Below are positions 46,669-58,928 of a stretch of DNA of 64,000 nt, one piece after another (the stretch's first letter is position 1; the number at the start of each line of letters is the position of its first letter). A model generated the notes under the pieces. It had not been told where the DNA came from, made no database searches, and saw only the letters and a program-made list of their open reading frames with translations. This stretch comes from Tetraselmis striata (Eukaryota; Chlorophyta; Chlorodendrophyceae; Chlorodendrales; Chlorodendraceae), in the NCBI GenBank assembly GCA_006384855.1, contig VCJN01000184.1, forward strand, positions 62,001 to 126,000. The letters are read 5' to 3'. The translations under genes were made by a program, and so were the position numbers.

Positions 46669-49600
46669 ATGGCGGATCCCATGTCCGACGATACATCGCA
46701 CACCCCCCAGACGCCCGCCCCTGCGCCCGGCAGTCCGCGCAACGCGGTCACGTCGGGCGGACAGGATGGCATCGCCGTCAGGAACCGGGTCGATGCCGAT
46801 CGCAAGGCATTGAAGGAAGCGCACGAATACGACCACGATCCGTCCGATCCGGTCTCCAACGAGACGACGCTTTCAAGCCTGCATCTGGGGGTCGTAAGCG
46901 GCGCGGCACTGGCCGCGATGATCCAGCAGGGCGCGGCCCTGCCCGCGACCGGCGACGGCGCTTCGGATTCGGGCGCCCCGGCCGAGCCGGTCGACCCGGA
47001 CCCGGTCGCGACACGGCGCGGCGCGGCAGCCGACGACCCGGGACAGGGGACAGTCGCGCCGGAAGGGGAGATCCCGGCGGCAAGCGGCTCCTCGACCTAT
47101 CGCGCGTCCGCCGAACCCGTCAGCCCGCTGGTGGCGGCCTCCTCATCCCCGGCGACGCCATCCGGCAACAGCGATTACGACGCCCCGGTCGCGCGCGACA
47201 GCAGCGGCACGGACGGCGCACCGCAGGATGCCGACCCGGCAACGGACACAAGCGGATCGCAGCCGCAGGACCTCTTTGATGTCACGGACGTCACCGACAC
47301 GGATGGGGCTGCCAACACCCTGGCCGAAAACGCCACCGGCGGCACAACCATCGGCATCGTCGCCAGTGCCACCGACGCCGACGCGACCGACAGCGTCAGC
47401 TACGCCGTCGACGATCCCCGCTTTACCGTCGATCCCGACGGCACGGTCCGCGTCGCTGATGGCGCCAGCTTCGATGCCGAGACGGAAGCAAGCATTGACG
47501 TCACAGTGACCGCGACCTCCACCGATGGAAGCACCTCGTCGGAGACCTTCACCGTCGATGTGACGGATGTGAATGAATCCGCCGTCTCGCCCGTCGTCGA
47601 TACCAATGCGGCTGCGAACACCTTGGCCGAAAACGCCGCCGGCGGAACCGCCATCGGCATCGTCGCCAGCGCCACGGATGCAGACGCCACCGACAGCGTC
47701 AACTACTCCGTCGACGACCCCCGCTTCACCGTCGACCCCGACGGCACCGTCCGCGTCGCAGATGGCGCAAGCTTCGATGCGGAAACGGAAGGCAGCATCA
47801 ACGTCACCGTGACGGCCACATCCACCGATGGCAGCACGTCTTCGGAGACCTTCACCGTCGACGTGACCGACGTGAACGAGAGCGCCGTTTCGCCGGTGAC
47901 TGACACCGATGCCACCGCAAACACCCTGGCCGAAGATGCTTCTGGCGGCACCGCCATCGGCATCGTCGCCAGCGCCACCGATGCCGATGTCACCGACAGC
48001 GTCAGCTACTCGGTCGACGATCCCCGCTTCACGGTTGATCCCGACGGCACCGTGCGCGTTGCCGATGGCGCAAGCTTCGATGCGGAGACGGAAGGGACCG
48101 TCAGCCTGACGGTGACCGCCACCTCAACGGACGGCAGCACCTCCAGCGAGACCTTCACCGTCGACGTCACCGATGTGAACGAGAGCGGCGTCTCGCCGGT
48201 CACCGACACGGATGCCGCCGCAAACACCCTGGCCGAAGACGCCACTGGCGGAACCGCCATCGGCATCATCGCCAGCGCCACGGATGCCGATGTCACCGAC
48301 AGCGTCAGCTACTCCGTCGACGATGCCCGCTTCACCGTCGACCCCGACGGAACCGTCCGCGTCGCCGATGGCGCCAGCTTCGATGCGGAGACGGAAGCAA
48401 GCATTGACGTCACCGTCACGGCGACCTCAACGGACGGAAGCACCTCCAGCGAGACCTTCGCGGTCGACGTCACCGATGTGAATGAATCCGCCGTTTCGCC
48501 GGTGGTTGATACCGATGCGACGGCCAACACGATTGCCGAGGACGCCGCTGGCGGAACCGCCATCGGGATCGTCGCCAGTGCCACGGATGCCGACGCCACC
48601 GACAGCGTCAGCTACTCCATCGACGATCCCCGCTTCACCGTCGACCCCGACGGCACCGTCCGCGTTGCCGATGGCGCAAGCTTCGATGCGGAGACGGAAG
48701 CCAGCGTCAGCCTGACGGTGACCGCCACCTCAACCGATGGCTCGACGAGCTCCGAGACCTTCTCCGTTGACGTTGCCGACGTGAACGAGAGTGCCGTCTC
48801 TCCCGTTACCGACACGGATGCAGCGCAAACACCCTGGCCGAAGATGCCACCGGTGGCACCGCCATCGGCATCGTCGCCAGTGCCACGGATGCCGATGTCA
48901 CCGACAGCGTCAGCTATTCCGTCGACGATGCCCGCTTCACCGTCGACCCCGACGGAACCGTCCGCGTCGCCGATGGCGCCAGCTTCGATGCGGAGACGGA
49001 AGCAAGCATTGACGTCACCGTCACGGCGACCTCAACGGACGGAAGCACCTCCAGCGAGACCTTCACCGTCGACGTGACGGATGTGAATGAATCCGCCGTC
49101 TCGCCGGTGACTGACACCGATGCGACGGCCAACACGCTTGCCGAAGATGCCACCGGTGGCACCGCCATCGGCATCGTCGCCAATGCCACGGATGCCGATG
49201 TCACCGACAGCGTCAGCTACGCCGTCGACGATCCCCGCTTCACGGTCGACCCCGACGGAACCCTCCGCGTTGCCGATGGCGCAAGCTTCGATGCGGAGAC
49301 GGAAGCCGGCATCAACGTCACAGTGACCGCGACCTCAACCGATGGCTCGACCAGTTCCGAGACGTTTTGCGGTCGACGTCACCGACGTGAATGAATCCGC
49401 CGTCTCGCCGGTGGTTGATACCGACGCCACCGCCAACACCTTGGCCGAGGACGCCACCGCCGGCACCGCCATCGGCATCGTCGCCAGCGCCACGGATGCC
49501 GACGCGACCGACAGCGTCAGCTACACCGTCGACGATCCCCGCTTCACGGTCGATCCCGACGGCACCGTCCGCGTTGCCGATGGCGCCAACTTCGACGCGG

Positions 49601-52600
49601 AAACGGAAGCAAGCGTCAGCCTCACGGTGACCGCCACCTCAACGGACGGCAGCAACTCCAGCGAGACCTTCACCGTCGACGTCACCGATGTGAACGAGAG
49701 CTCCGTCTCGCCGGTCACCGACACCGATGCCAGCGCAAACACCCTGGCCGAGGATGCAACCGGCGGCACAACAATCGGCATCGTCGCCAGCGCCACCGAT
49801 GCCGACGTCACCGACAGCGTCAGCTTCTCCGTCGACGACCCCCGCTTCACGGTCGATCCCGACGGCACCGTGCGTGTCGCCGATGGCGCAAGCTTCGACG
49901 CGGAAACAGAAGCAAGCGTCAGCCTGACGGTAACCGCCACCTCAACCGATGGCTCGACCAGTTCCGAGACGTTTGCGGTCGACGTCACCGACGTGAACGA
50001 GAGCGCCGTCTCGCCCGTCGTCGATACCGATCCGACGGCCAACGCGCTTGCAGAAGACGCGACCGGTGGCACCGCCATCGGCATCGTCGCCAGTGCCACC
50101 GATGCCGATGTCACCGACAGCGTCAGCTATTCCGTCGACGACGCTCGCTTCACCGTCGATCCCGACGGAACGGTTCGCGTTGCCGATGGCGCGAGCTTTG
50201 ATGCGGAGACGGAAGGAGCCGTCAGCCTCACGGTGACCGCCACCTCAACCGACGGAAGCACGTCGTCGGAGACTTTCGCCGTCGACGTCACCGACGTAAA
50301 TGAATCCGCCGTCTCGGCCGTCACCGACACGGATGGGGCTGCGAACACCTTGGCCGAAAACGCCGCCGGCGGAACCGCCATCGGCATCGTCGCCAGCGCC
50401 ACGGATGCAGACGCCACCGACAGCGTCAACTACTCCGTCGACGACCCCCGCTTCACCGTCGACCCCGACGGCACCGTCCGCGTCGCAGATGGCGCAAGCT
50501 TCGATGCGGAAACGGAAGGCAGCATCAACGTCACCGTGACGGCCACATCCACCGATGGCAGCACGTCTTCGGAGACCTTCACCGTCGACGTGACCGACGT
50601 GAACGAGAGCGCCGTTTCGCCGGTGACTGACACCGATGCCACCGCAAACACCCTGGCCGAAGATGCTTCTGGCGGCACCGCCATCGGCATCGTCGCCAGC
50701 GCCACCGATGCCGATGTCACCGACAGCGTCAGCTACTCGGTCGACGATCCCCGCTTCACGGTCGATCCCGACGGCACCGTGCGTGTCGCCGATGGCGCAA
50801 GCTTCGACGCGGAAACAGAAGCAAGCGTCAGCCTGACGGTAACCGCCACCTCAACCGATGGCTCGACCAGTTCCGAGACGTTTGCGGTCGACGTCACCGA
50901 CGTGAACGAGAGCGCCGTCTCGCCCGTCGTCGACACCGATGCCAGCGCAAACACCCTGGCCGAGGATGCAACCGGTGGCACCGCCATCGGCATCGTCGCC
51001 AGTGCCACGGATGCCGATGCCACCGACAGCGTCAGCTACTCCGTCGACGACCCCCGCTTCACCGTCGATCCCGACGGCACCCTCCGCGTCGCCGATGGCG
51101 CCAGCTTCGACGCGGAAACGGAAGGCAGCATCGACGTCACGGTCACGGCGACCTCCACCGACGGCAGCACGTCGTCAGAAACGTTTGCGGTCGACGTCAC
51201 GGATGTGAATGAATCCGCCGTCTCGCCGGTCACTGACACCGACGCCTCGCCCAACATCCTGGCCGAAGACGCCACCGGTGGCACCGCCATCGGCATCATC
51301 GCCAGCGCCACCGATGCCGATGTCACCGACAGCGTCAGCTACTCCGTCGACGATCCCCGCTTCACCGTTGACCCCGACGGCACCCTCCGCGTTGCCGATG
51401 GCGCAAGCTTCGATGCGGAAACGGAAGCAAGCATCAACGTCACCGTGACCGCGACCTCAACCGATGGCTCGACGAGCTCCGAGACCTTCTCCGTTGACGT
51501 TGCCGACGTGAACGAGAGCGCCGTCTCGCCCGTCACCGACACGGATACCAGCGCCAACACCCTGGCCGAGGATGCGTCCGGCGGAACCGCCATCGGCATC
51601 GTCGCCAGTGCCACGGATGCCGATGTCACCGACAGCGTCAGCTACTCCGTTGACGACCCCCGCTTCACCGTCGATCCCGACGGCACCGTCCGCGTTGCCG
51701 ATGGCGCCAGCTTCGATGCGGAGACGGAAGCCGGCATCAACGTTACGGTGACCGCCACCTCTACGGACGGAAGCACCTCCAGCGAGACCTTCACCGTCGA
51801 CGTGACGGATGTGAATGAATCCGCCGTCTCGCCGGTGGTTGATACCGATGCGACGGCCAACACGATTGCCGAGGACGCCACCGCCGGCACCGCCATCGGC
51901 ATCGTCGCCAGCGCCACGGATGCCGATGCCACCGACAGTGTCAGCTATTCCGTCGACGATCCCCGCTTCACCGTCGATCCGGACGGCACCGTGCGCGTCG
52001 CCGATGGCGCCAGCTTCGATGCGGAGACGGAAGCAAGCATCAATGTCACCGTCACGGCGACCTCCACCGACGGCTCCGCCAGCTCGGAGACCTTCTCCGT
52101 CAACGTCACCGATGTGAATGAGTCCGCCGTCTCGCCGGTCACCGACACGGATGCCACCGCAAACACCCTGGCCGAAGATGCTTCTGGCGGCACCGCCATC
52201 GGCATCGTCGCCAGCGCCACCGATGCCGACGCGACCGACAGCGTCAGCTACGCCGTCGACGACCCCCGCTTCACCGTCGATCCCGACGGCACCGTCCGCG
52301 TCACCGATGGCGCCAGCTTCGACGCGGAGACTGAGAGCAGCATCGACGTCACCGTGACCGCCACCTCAACGGACGGCTCCACCAGCTCGGAGACCTTCAC
52401 CGTCGATGTGACGGATGTGAATGAATCCGCCGTCTCGCCGGTCACCGACACGGATACCAGCGCCAACACCCTGGCCGAGGATGCGTCCGGCGGAACCGCC
52501 ATCGGCATCGTCGCCAGCGCCACCGACTCGGATGTCACCGATACAGTCTCCTATTCCGTCGACGATCCCCGCTTCACCGTCGATCCCGACGGCACCCTCC

Positions 52601-55600
52601 GCGTTGCCGATGGCGCAAGCTTCGATGCGGAAACGGAAGCAAGCATCAACGTCACAGTGACCGCGACCTCAACCGATGGCTCGACGAGCTCCGAGACCTT
52701 CTCCGTTGACGTTACCGACGTGAACGAGAGCGCCGTCTCGCCCGTCACCGACACCGATGCCTCGGCCAACACCCTGGCCGAGGATGCGTCCGGCGGAACC
52801 GCCATCGGCATCGTCGCTAGTGCCACCGATGCCGATGTCACCGACAGCGTCAGCTATTCCGTCGACGATCCCCGCTTCACCGTCGACCCCGACGGAACCG
52901 TCCGCGTCGCCGACGGCGCAAGCTTCGATGCCGAGACGGAAGGAGCCGTCAGCCTCACGGTGACCGCCACCTCAACCGACGGAAGCACGTCGTCGGAGAC
53001 CTTCTCCGTTGACGTGACGGATGTGAATGAATCCGGCGTCTCGCCGGTGGTTGATACCGACGCCACCGCCAACACCTTTGCCGAGGACGCCACCGCCGGC
53101 ACCGCCATCGGCATCATCGCCAGCGCCACCGATGCCGACGCGACCGACAGCGTCAGCTACGCCGTCGACGATCCCCGCTTCATCGTCGATCCCGACGGCA
53201 CTGTCCGTGTTGCCAATGGCGCGAGCTTCGACTACGAGAGCGAGCCCTCGCTGTCCCTGACGGTCACCGCGACCTCCACGGATGGGTCAAGCAATGCGGA
53301 GACCTTCGTCGTCGCGGTGGCGGATGTCGCCGAAACCTACCGGATGGCGGATGGCGATGGCGTCTTCACCGACACCGGCGTCAGCGAGACGAGCATCACC
53401 GGCACCGAAGCGGCGGAAACCATCCGCGCGCATGACGACGGCGGCGAGATCTACAGCGGCGCGGGGGACGATATTGTCTATGGCGGCGACGGAAACGACC
53501 GCATCGACTATGGCACCGGAGCCGATACGGTCTATGGCGGGGCGGGCGACGACCGGATCGACGACGCTCCCGGAGAGATCATCAGCACGGATGCCAACCA
53601 TCTCGACGGCGGCGCCGGCAACGACACGATCTGGGCCGGCGGCGGCGACGATACGCTGATCGGCGGAACCGGCGACGACCGCCTCTACGGCGAGCAGGAC
53701 GATGACACGCTCGAAGGCGGCGCGGGCGACGACTTCATCGACGGCGGCGACGGAACCGACACGGCCGTCTATGCCGGCAACCGGTCCGACTACGATGTCA
53801 CCTACAACGACAATGGCACCTTTACCGTGGTGGACCTGCGGCCCGGCTCGCCGGAAGGAACCGATACGGTTGTCGGCGTGGAGAATTTCCGCTTCGCCGA
53901 CGGCGACGTGCTCGCCGGCGACCTCGTTGCCCAGGCCGTGGGACCGGTATCCGACACAAACGCGGCCGGCAACGCCATCGCCGAGGACGCAACGGCCGGA
54001 ACCGCCACCGGCATCACCGTGCATGCCGACGACGCGAACGTCTCCGACACGGTCACCTATGCGATCGACGATCCGCGGTTCGCGATCGACGCCGACGGCA
54101 ATGTGATTGTCGCGGATGGCGCGTTGTTCGATCACGAAAGCGAGGCATCGGTCGTCGTGACGGTCACGGCCTCCTCGAGCGACGGATCGACATCGCAACA
54201 GGCATTCACCATCGACGTCACGGATGTGAACGAGGGGCCGAGCGCAGGACTGGTCGATCTCGGCGCGGTCGCCGAGGATGGCAGCCTGACGATCACAGCC
54301 GCGCAGCTGCTCGCCAACAGCTCAGACGTCGATGGCGATACTCTGACTGTCTCCAGTGTCACGCTCGATCCGGCCTATGGCGCGATCACCGACAATGGCG
54401 ACGGTACCTGGACCTTCACGCCGGCGAGCGACTACGCGGCGAACGACGTGCCGTTCAGGTTCACCGTGACGGACGGTGAGTACAGTGCGAGTTCATGGGC
54501 CCTCGTCGACGTGACCGCAGTCGCCGACGCGCCGAGGGTCGCGGTCGGCTCCACGACGACCAACGCCTTCAGCACCGATTTCGAAAGCGGCGGATCCGGC
54601 TTCATGGCCAGCTACGAAGGCTGGAACTCCGATGGCATGATCGAGGTACGCAACGGCATCGAAACATCATCCGGCCCGGGCTCGACAACGCACATCGAAC
54701 TGAACATGGACCCGAACGTGCAGGACGACGACGACGATCCCGCACCTTATCCCGATGCGCCGAACATCTATCGTACCGTGGAAACGGAAGCGAACGGCTC
54801 CTACGATCTGACCTTCGACTATGCGGGCCGGCCCGGCTACGACGCCACGGTCAACCGGATAGAAATCCTTTGGGACGGCGAGGTGATCGCCACGCTCTCG
54901 GCCGACGGGACGGTCAGTTCCCAGCCGGTGTGGCAGAGCTACACGATCACCCTGCCCGGCGACGGCGATCCGACGCGGATCGAATTCCGCGAGGCCGGCG
55001 TCGATATGAGCGGCGGGCGCGGCATGTTCCTCGACAACATCCAGATCGCCGAAACGCTGGAGGACGCGGCACGCGGCGGGGCGAACACGGCGATCGACCT
55101 GCCGGACCTTTCCGGCAGTCTCGCCGACACGGACGGTTCGGAAGCGCTGTCGCTTGCCATATCGGGCCTGCCGAACGGCACGGTGATTTCTGATGGCAGC
55201 AATACCTTCACCGCAACGAGCGACGGGGCAAGCGCCGACGTGACCGGCTGGAACCTCGCCGATCTGCGCGCGACACCGCCGTCCAACTACACCGGCACCA
55301 TGCACCTGACCGTCTCCGCAACGGCGACGGAAGCGCTCAACGGCGATACCGCGACCACGCATACCGCACTTCGGGTGCATGTCGACGGGGCGGACGGCCA
55401 GACCGTGACGGGCACGAGCGGCTCGGACAACATGGCCGGCACCGCCTATGACGACGTCATCGACAGCGGCGCGGGCTACGACACGATCTGGGCCGGTGCG
55501 GGCGACGACATCATTCACTACAACGTGCTCTACAACGACGCGGGCAATCAGATCGATGGCGGCGACGGCACGGATCTCGTCGACTTCTCGACCTCCACAA

Positions 55601-56172
55601 GCCCGGCCGGTTGGACAAACGGCTACGGCATCGGTGTGGATCTCGACAGCGGACGTGTGACGGACATCGGACCTTACCACGACACGGGCACCTACCAGTG
55701 GACCTATGGCGACAAGGGCTCGGTCTCGAATGTCGAGGACGTGCGCGGCTCGATCTTCAACGATGTGCTCAAAGGCGATGCCGGCGGCAACACGCTCTAC
55801 GGCAACGCCGGCGACGACTTCCTCGACGGGCGCGCGGGCAACGACGTGCTGGTCGGCGGCACCGGCGACGACGCCCTCTACGGTGGAGACGGGTCGGATC
55901 TGTTCCTCTATACGCTCGGCGACGGCAACGACACGGTCGCCGGCGGCGCAAGCAACAGCTGGATCGATATCCTGGAACTGGGCGACGGAAGCGCCATGCA
56001 GCTCGGCGACTATGGCACCGACTGGACGGTGACGATCACCCAGGGCAGCATCCTGACCGACGACAGCGCCAACGGACAGCTGGATCTCTCCCAGGATGCG
56101 GCCGGCTACATCGACATGCAGGACGGCAGCCGCATCGACTTCCAGGAGATCGAGCAGATCCAGTGGCAGTGA
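46669..56172 (+). CDS. Giant cadherin-like/RTX type I-secreted surface protein
   Basis: About 3,170 residues if read through; the frame is interrupted about twice inside the repeats. Order: an acidic, Pro/Ala-rich N-terminal region (~200 residues) with a short hydrophobic patch (LHLGVVSGAALAAMIQQG); twenty 101-residue cadherin-like repeats; a first RTX block (GAGDDIVYGGDGNDRI type, nt ~53395-53790); a divergent 21st cadherin-like repeat; a tandem-95-like domain (EDGSLTITAAQLLANSSDVD); a jelly-roll-like region (nt ~54560-55060); a second RTX block (nt ~55430-55930); and a C-terminal type I signal region ending FQEIEQIQW. No Sec leader. It is the evident substrate of the adjacent exporter and probably a calcium-stiffened adhesin. 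An ATG at 46681 is an alternative start. Confidence 0.88.
47611..48039 (+). repeat. Block identical to 50338-50766 (nine units away)
   Basis: By eye these 429 bases are the same as 50338-50766, an offset of 2,727 bases, exactly nine 303-bp units. Identity over synonymous sites exceeds that between adjacent units. Confidence 0.8.
50338..50766 (+). repeat. Second copy of the 429-base block at 47611-48039
   Basis: It matches the earlier block base for base until the first difference (GGTTGAT against GGTCGAT) at its right end. Confidence 0.8.
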
Positions 56173-56242
56173 CGGAATAGACGCGCCCGGACGGGCTGCC
56201 AGGCTTTCGGGCAGGCGTTCAGGCGCGCTGCCAGTCTCGATG

Positions 56243-57610
56243 TCAGTCGCGCTTTTCCAGCCGGAGCGACCAGCTTTCCATCGTCGGCACCAGACGGACG
56301 GGCAGGTCCACGGTCTCGGCCGGAACGCCGAACCGCTCGGGTGCCAGGCGTCCGAGCGTCGCCAGAAGGAAGAGCTCGGCGACGACCCTGTCGTAGCGGG
56401 CGGTCTCATAGGCGGTGCGGCTGTCGACCAGCTCGCGCTGTCCGTTGAGCACGTCGAGCAGCGTGCGCTCGCCGCCGCGATATTCCATCTTCAACCCGCG
56501 CACCGCCCGTTCGTTGGCGGCGATCGCCCGTTTCGCCGCCTCCGCGCGGCGGCGTGAGGTTTCCATCTGCTTCTGCGCCGCGATCACGCTTTCGCGCACC
56601 TGAAGCCGAACGTCATCGACCTCATATTCGCGCTGCGCCGCCGTTTCCTTGGCCGCGCGCACGCTGGCGATGTTGCTGCCGCCGGTGAAGATCGGAACAT
56701 TGACGCGCACCCCGACCTGAAAATCCTCGACCGAGCGGGTGGACAGGCTGTCGCGGTACTCGTTGAGATAGGACGCGCTGGCGGTCACCCGCGGCAGCAT
56801 GTCGCCAACGCTCGCCCTGGCGGCAAAGCGGGACGCCCGGGCCTCGGACACCTTGGAGCGCACCGTGGGATTGCCGCGCATGGCGATGTCGAGCGCCGCG
56901 CCGAGAGACGCCGGCATCAGATCCGCGGGCAGGGCGGGCCAGGAGAGCTTTCCCGGTTCGCGACCGACAAGCCGCTGATAGGCCGCATCGCTTGCCGCAA
57001 GCTGTCCGAGCGCCTGTTCCAGATCGGCCTGCGCCTCGCTGTAGCGCGCCGCGGCCTGATCGACATCGGTGCGCGAGGCGTCGCCCAGTTGAACGCGCCG
57101 CCGGGCCGCCTTCAATTCCTCGCTGACAAGATTGAGATAGCTCTTGCGATGGGCAACGTTTTGCCGGTCCCGCAGAACGGCGAGAAAGGTCCGCCCCGTG
57201 CCGAACAGCAGATCCTGCTCGGCGCCGAGCAGCCGCTCCTGACCGGCGGCACTTTCCTCATGCGCCTGATTGAGCCGGTTCACCCCTGCAAATCCCTGGA
57301 ACAGGGTCTGTTCCGCGGTGATCTCGAGATTGTGCTCGAACCGGTCGTTGTCGGTCGCATTCAGGTGATCGCGATAGTCGCGCCGTTCCACGCCATAGCT
57401 GCCGGAGACGCGCGGCAGAAAGGCGCTGCGCGCCTGCCAGACGCCCTGATTCGTGGCCCGCTGACGTGCGCGTTCGGCCTTCAACGCCGGACTTTGAAGA
57501 TACGCCTCGCGCATGGCATCACGCAGCGTTTCCGCCTGCACGGACAGGCCGGGCAGACAGACTGCGAGCACGACGCAAAGCGCGCGCAACGTGATGATCC
57601 GAGCGGACAT
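56243..57610 (-). CDS. TolC-family outer-membrane channel
   Basis: The product is 455 residues with a signal peptide ending SVQAE. Two tandem structural repeats are visible: ETLRDAMREAYLQSPALKAE, and ALDIAMRGNPTVRSKVSEAR. The conserved TLFQGFAGVNRL, VPIFTGGSNIASVRAAKE and RTLLDVLNGQRELVDSRTAY confirm the family. It forms the trimeric outer-membrane exit duct of the type I system. Convergent with the adhesin gene, 70 bases from its stop. Confidence 0.93.
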   Translation of the reverse strand: MSARIITLRALCVVLAVCLPGLSVQAETLRDAMREAYLQSPALKAERARQRATNQGVWQARSAFLPRVSGSYGVERRDYRDHLNATDNDRFEHNLEITAEQTLFQGFAGVNRLNQAHEESAAGQERLLGAEQDLLFGTGRTFLAVLRDRQNVAHRKSYLNLVSEELKAARRRVQLGDASRTDVDQAAARYSEAQADLEQALGQLAASDAAYQRLVGREPGKLSWPALPADLMPASLGAALDIAMRGNPTVRSKVSEARASRFAARASVGDMLPRVTASASYLNEYRDSLSTRSVEDFQVGVRVNVPIFTGGSNIASVRAAKETAAQREYEVDDVRLQVRESVIAAQKQMETSRRRAEAAKRAIAANERAVRGLKMEYRGGERTLLDVLNGQRELVDSRTAYETARYDRVVAELFLLATLGRLAPERFGVPAETVDLPVRLVPTMESWSLRLEKRD

Positions 57611-57737
57611 GCGTCGATCCTCATTACCAGGGAGGAGTCAACTCCGAACGTGGTTAAAACGGGCTTAACCATGCGGCATCGCAGCGAGGTTATTCTGTTT
57701 CGCCGCGATGCCGCCGCCGTGACTGGCAGATGTCGGA

Positions 57738-58190
57738 TCAGTCCTTGGTGGACAGGATGCGTTCGATCTTGTGGGGCGGATGTCCGGTCAGCGTCTTGTC
57801 GACTTCCGCGACAACCCGGCTGGAAACCTCCTTGTGGAAGGCCTTGCGCAGGTCGCCAAGCGTCATCGGCGGCGCCACGACCACCAGTTTCGAGAACCGC
57901 CCGGCATGCGCCGCCTTGTAGAGGGCATCGGCCACCTCCTTGGCGAACCGGTGCTTTTCCAAAGTATGCCAGTCGGTTTCTTCCATGGCGCTGCGGTGCG
58001 ACCCCGGCCCGTCATTGCGCCGACCGGGGCTGTCCGTCCCCTGGTCCGACGTCGACGGGTTTTCATGCTCCAGAACCCGCAGGACCTCGAAATTGGGATA
58101 GTCGGCATCGCCCTCGTTGCGGAAAAACAACGCTTTTTCGCCATCCCCAACGAGAATCCAGCTTTCGTGGTCTATGCGCAAGCCGCTCAT
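57738..58190 (-). CDS. Host attachment protein (DUF family linked to attachment to host cells)
   Basis: The product is 150 residues. It begins IDHESWILVGDGEKALFFRN and ends with LVVVAPPMTLGDLRKAFHKE and GHPPHKIERIL, the pattern of the proteins annotated as required for attachment to host cells. They resemble the baeRF/eRF1-like fold. The mechanism is unknown. It lies 128 bases before the TolC gene on the same strand; a role with the adhesin is possible but unproven. Confidence 0.85.
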   Translation of the reverse strand: MSGLRIDHESWILVGDGEKALFFRNEGDADYPNFEVLRVLEHENPSTSDQGTDSPGRRNDGPGSHRSAMEETDWHTLEKHRFAKEVADALYKAAHAGRFSKLVVVAPPMTLGDLRKAFHKEVSSRVVAEVDKTLTGHPPHKIERILSTKD

Positions 58191-58316
58191 GGCCGCCCTC
58201 CTGATATGGCAAATTGCCGGTTTGAATCCGAGGCATCAAAGATCGTCCGGATGATACACCCCATCCAGGCAACAATGATCCGTCGTCTGGTTCACATAGG
58301 AACGAACCGGTCCGAG

Positions 58317-58775
58317 TTAAACGCCCTGCACGAGATCCCGGAGCAATCGGTCGCACCCCTCGTCGAGCATGTCGAAGACGGTCTGGAACCCTTCCGGCCC
58401 GCCGTAATAGGGGTCGGGCACGTTCGTTTGCAGAAACCGGCGCACGTCGCCCCTGCGAACAAGGCCGGCGCGCGCCCCGAACCGCTCAAGCGTCTCGAGA
58501 TTGTCTCGATCCATGGCAAGGATCAGGTCGAATCTCTCGAAGTCGGCAGCGCCCACCTGTCGGGCGCGCAGGCCAGAGAGATCGATGCCGTTGCGCGCGG
58601 CGATCTCGATGGAGCGTGGATCGGGCGCCTTGCCCGCATGCCAGTTTCCGGTGCCGGCGGAATCGACCAGAACGCGTCGCTCAAGACCCGCCTCGACAAG
58701 CCGGTGGCGCAGGATGCCATCCGCAAGCGGCGAGCGGCAGATGTTTCCAAGGCAGACGAAAAGCACCGATGTCAT
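58317..58775 (-). CDS. Low-molecular-weight protein-tyrosine phosphatase
   Basis: The product is 152 residues, the family length. The P-loop is VLFVCLGNICRSP (Cys8, Arg14) and the general-acid Asp is in NVPDPYYGG near residue 121. It removes phosphate from tyrosine in proteins or from small phosphomonoesters in the cytoplasm. It is single-domain and not next to a BY-kinase gene, so the substrate cannot be inferred. Confidence 0.93.
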   Translation of the reverse strand: MTSVLFVCLGNICRSPLADGILRHRLVEAGLERRVLVDSAGTGNWHAGKAPDPRSIEIAARNGIDLSGLRARQVGAADFERFDLILAMDRDNLETLERFGARAGLVRRGDVRRFLQTNVPDPYYGGPEGFQTVFDMLDEGCDRLLRDLVQGV

Positions 58776-58928
58776 GCGGCAAATCCCTGTTGAAGGCGTC
58801 CCGCGACCGCAGCCGGCGAAAAGGCCTTGCGGCTAGCGAGGGGGTGTTTTCCTGCAAACGGCATCCTAGGTGAAGGGGGACGTCAAGGGCGGCGAATTCG
58901 CTCGCCCTGCACAAACAGGAGATCCTCC

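Larger units (their letters stand above)
47287..53346 (+). repeat. Tandem array of twenty 303-bp units inside the adhesin gene
   Basis: Each unit encodes 101 residues, from PVTDTDATANTLAEDA to TFTVDVTDVNESAVS. Cadherin-type calcium motifs recur: DAD in ASATDADVTDSVSYSVDD, FDAETE (like the E-x-E/LDRE site) and DVNES (like DVNDN). Counting gives 20 contiguous copies, with a further divergent one at about 53944-54240. Units are mostly very similar at DNA level. Confidence 0.92.

Noticed and set aside
47400-53129. Series of ~96-codon minus-strand frames every 303 bases
   Set aside because: They are reverse shadows of the tandem adhesin units; the regular spacing reflects the repeat, not a gene family.
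47287-53346. CRISPR-like regular repeats
   Set aside because: The period is 303 bases with no unique spacers, and the whole unit is coding.
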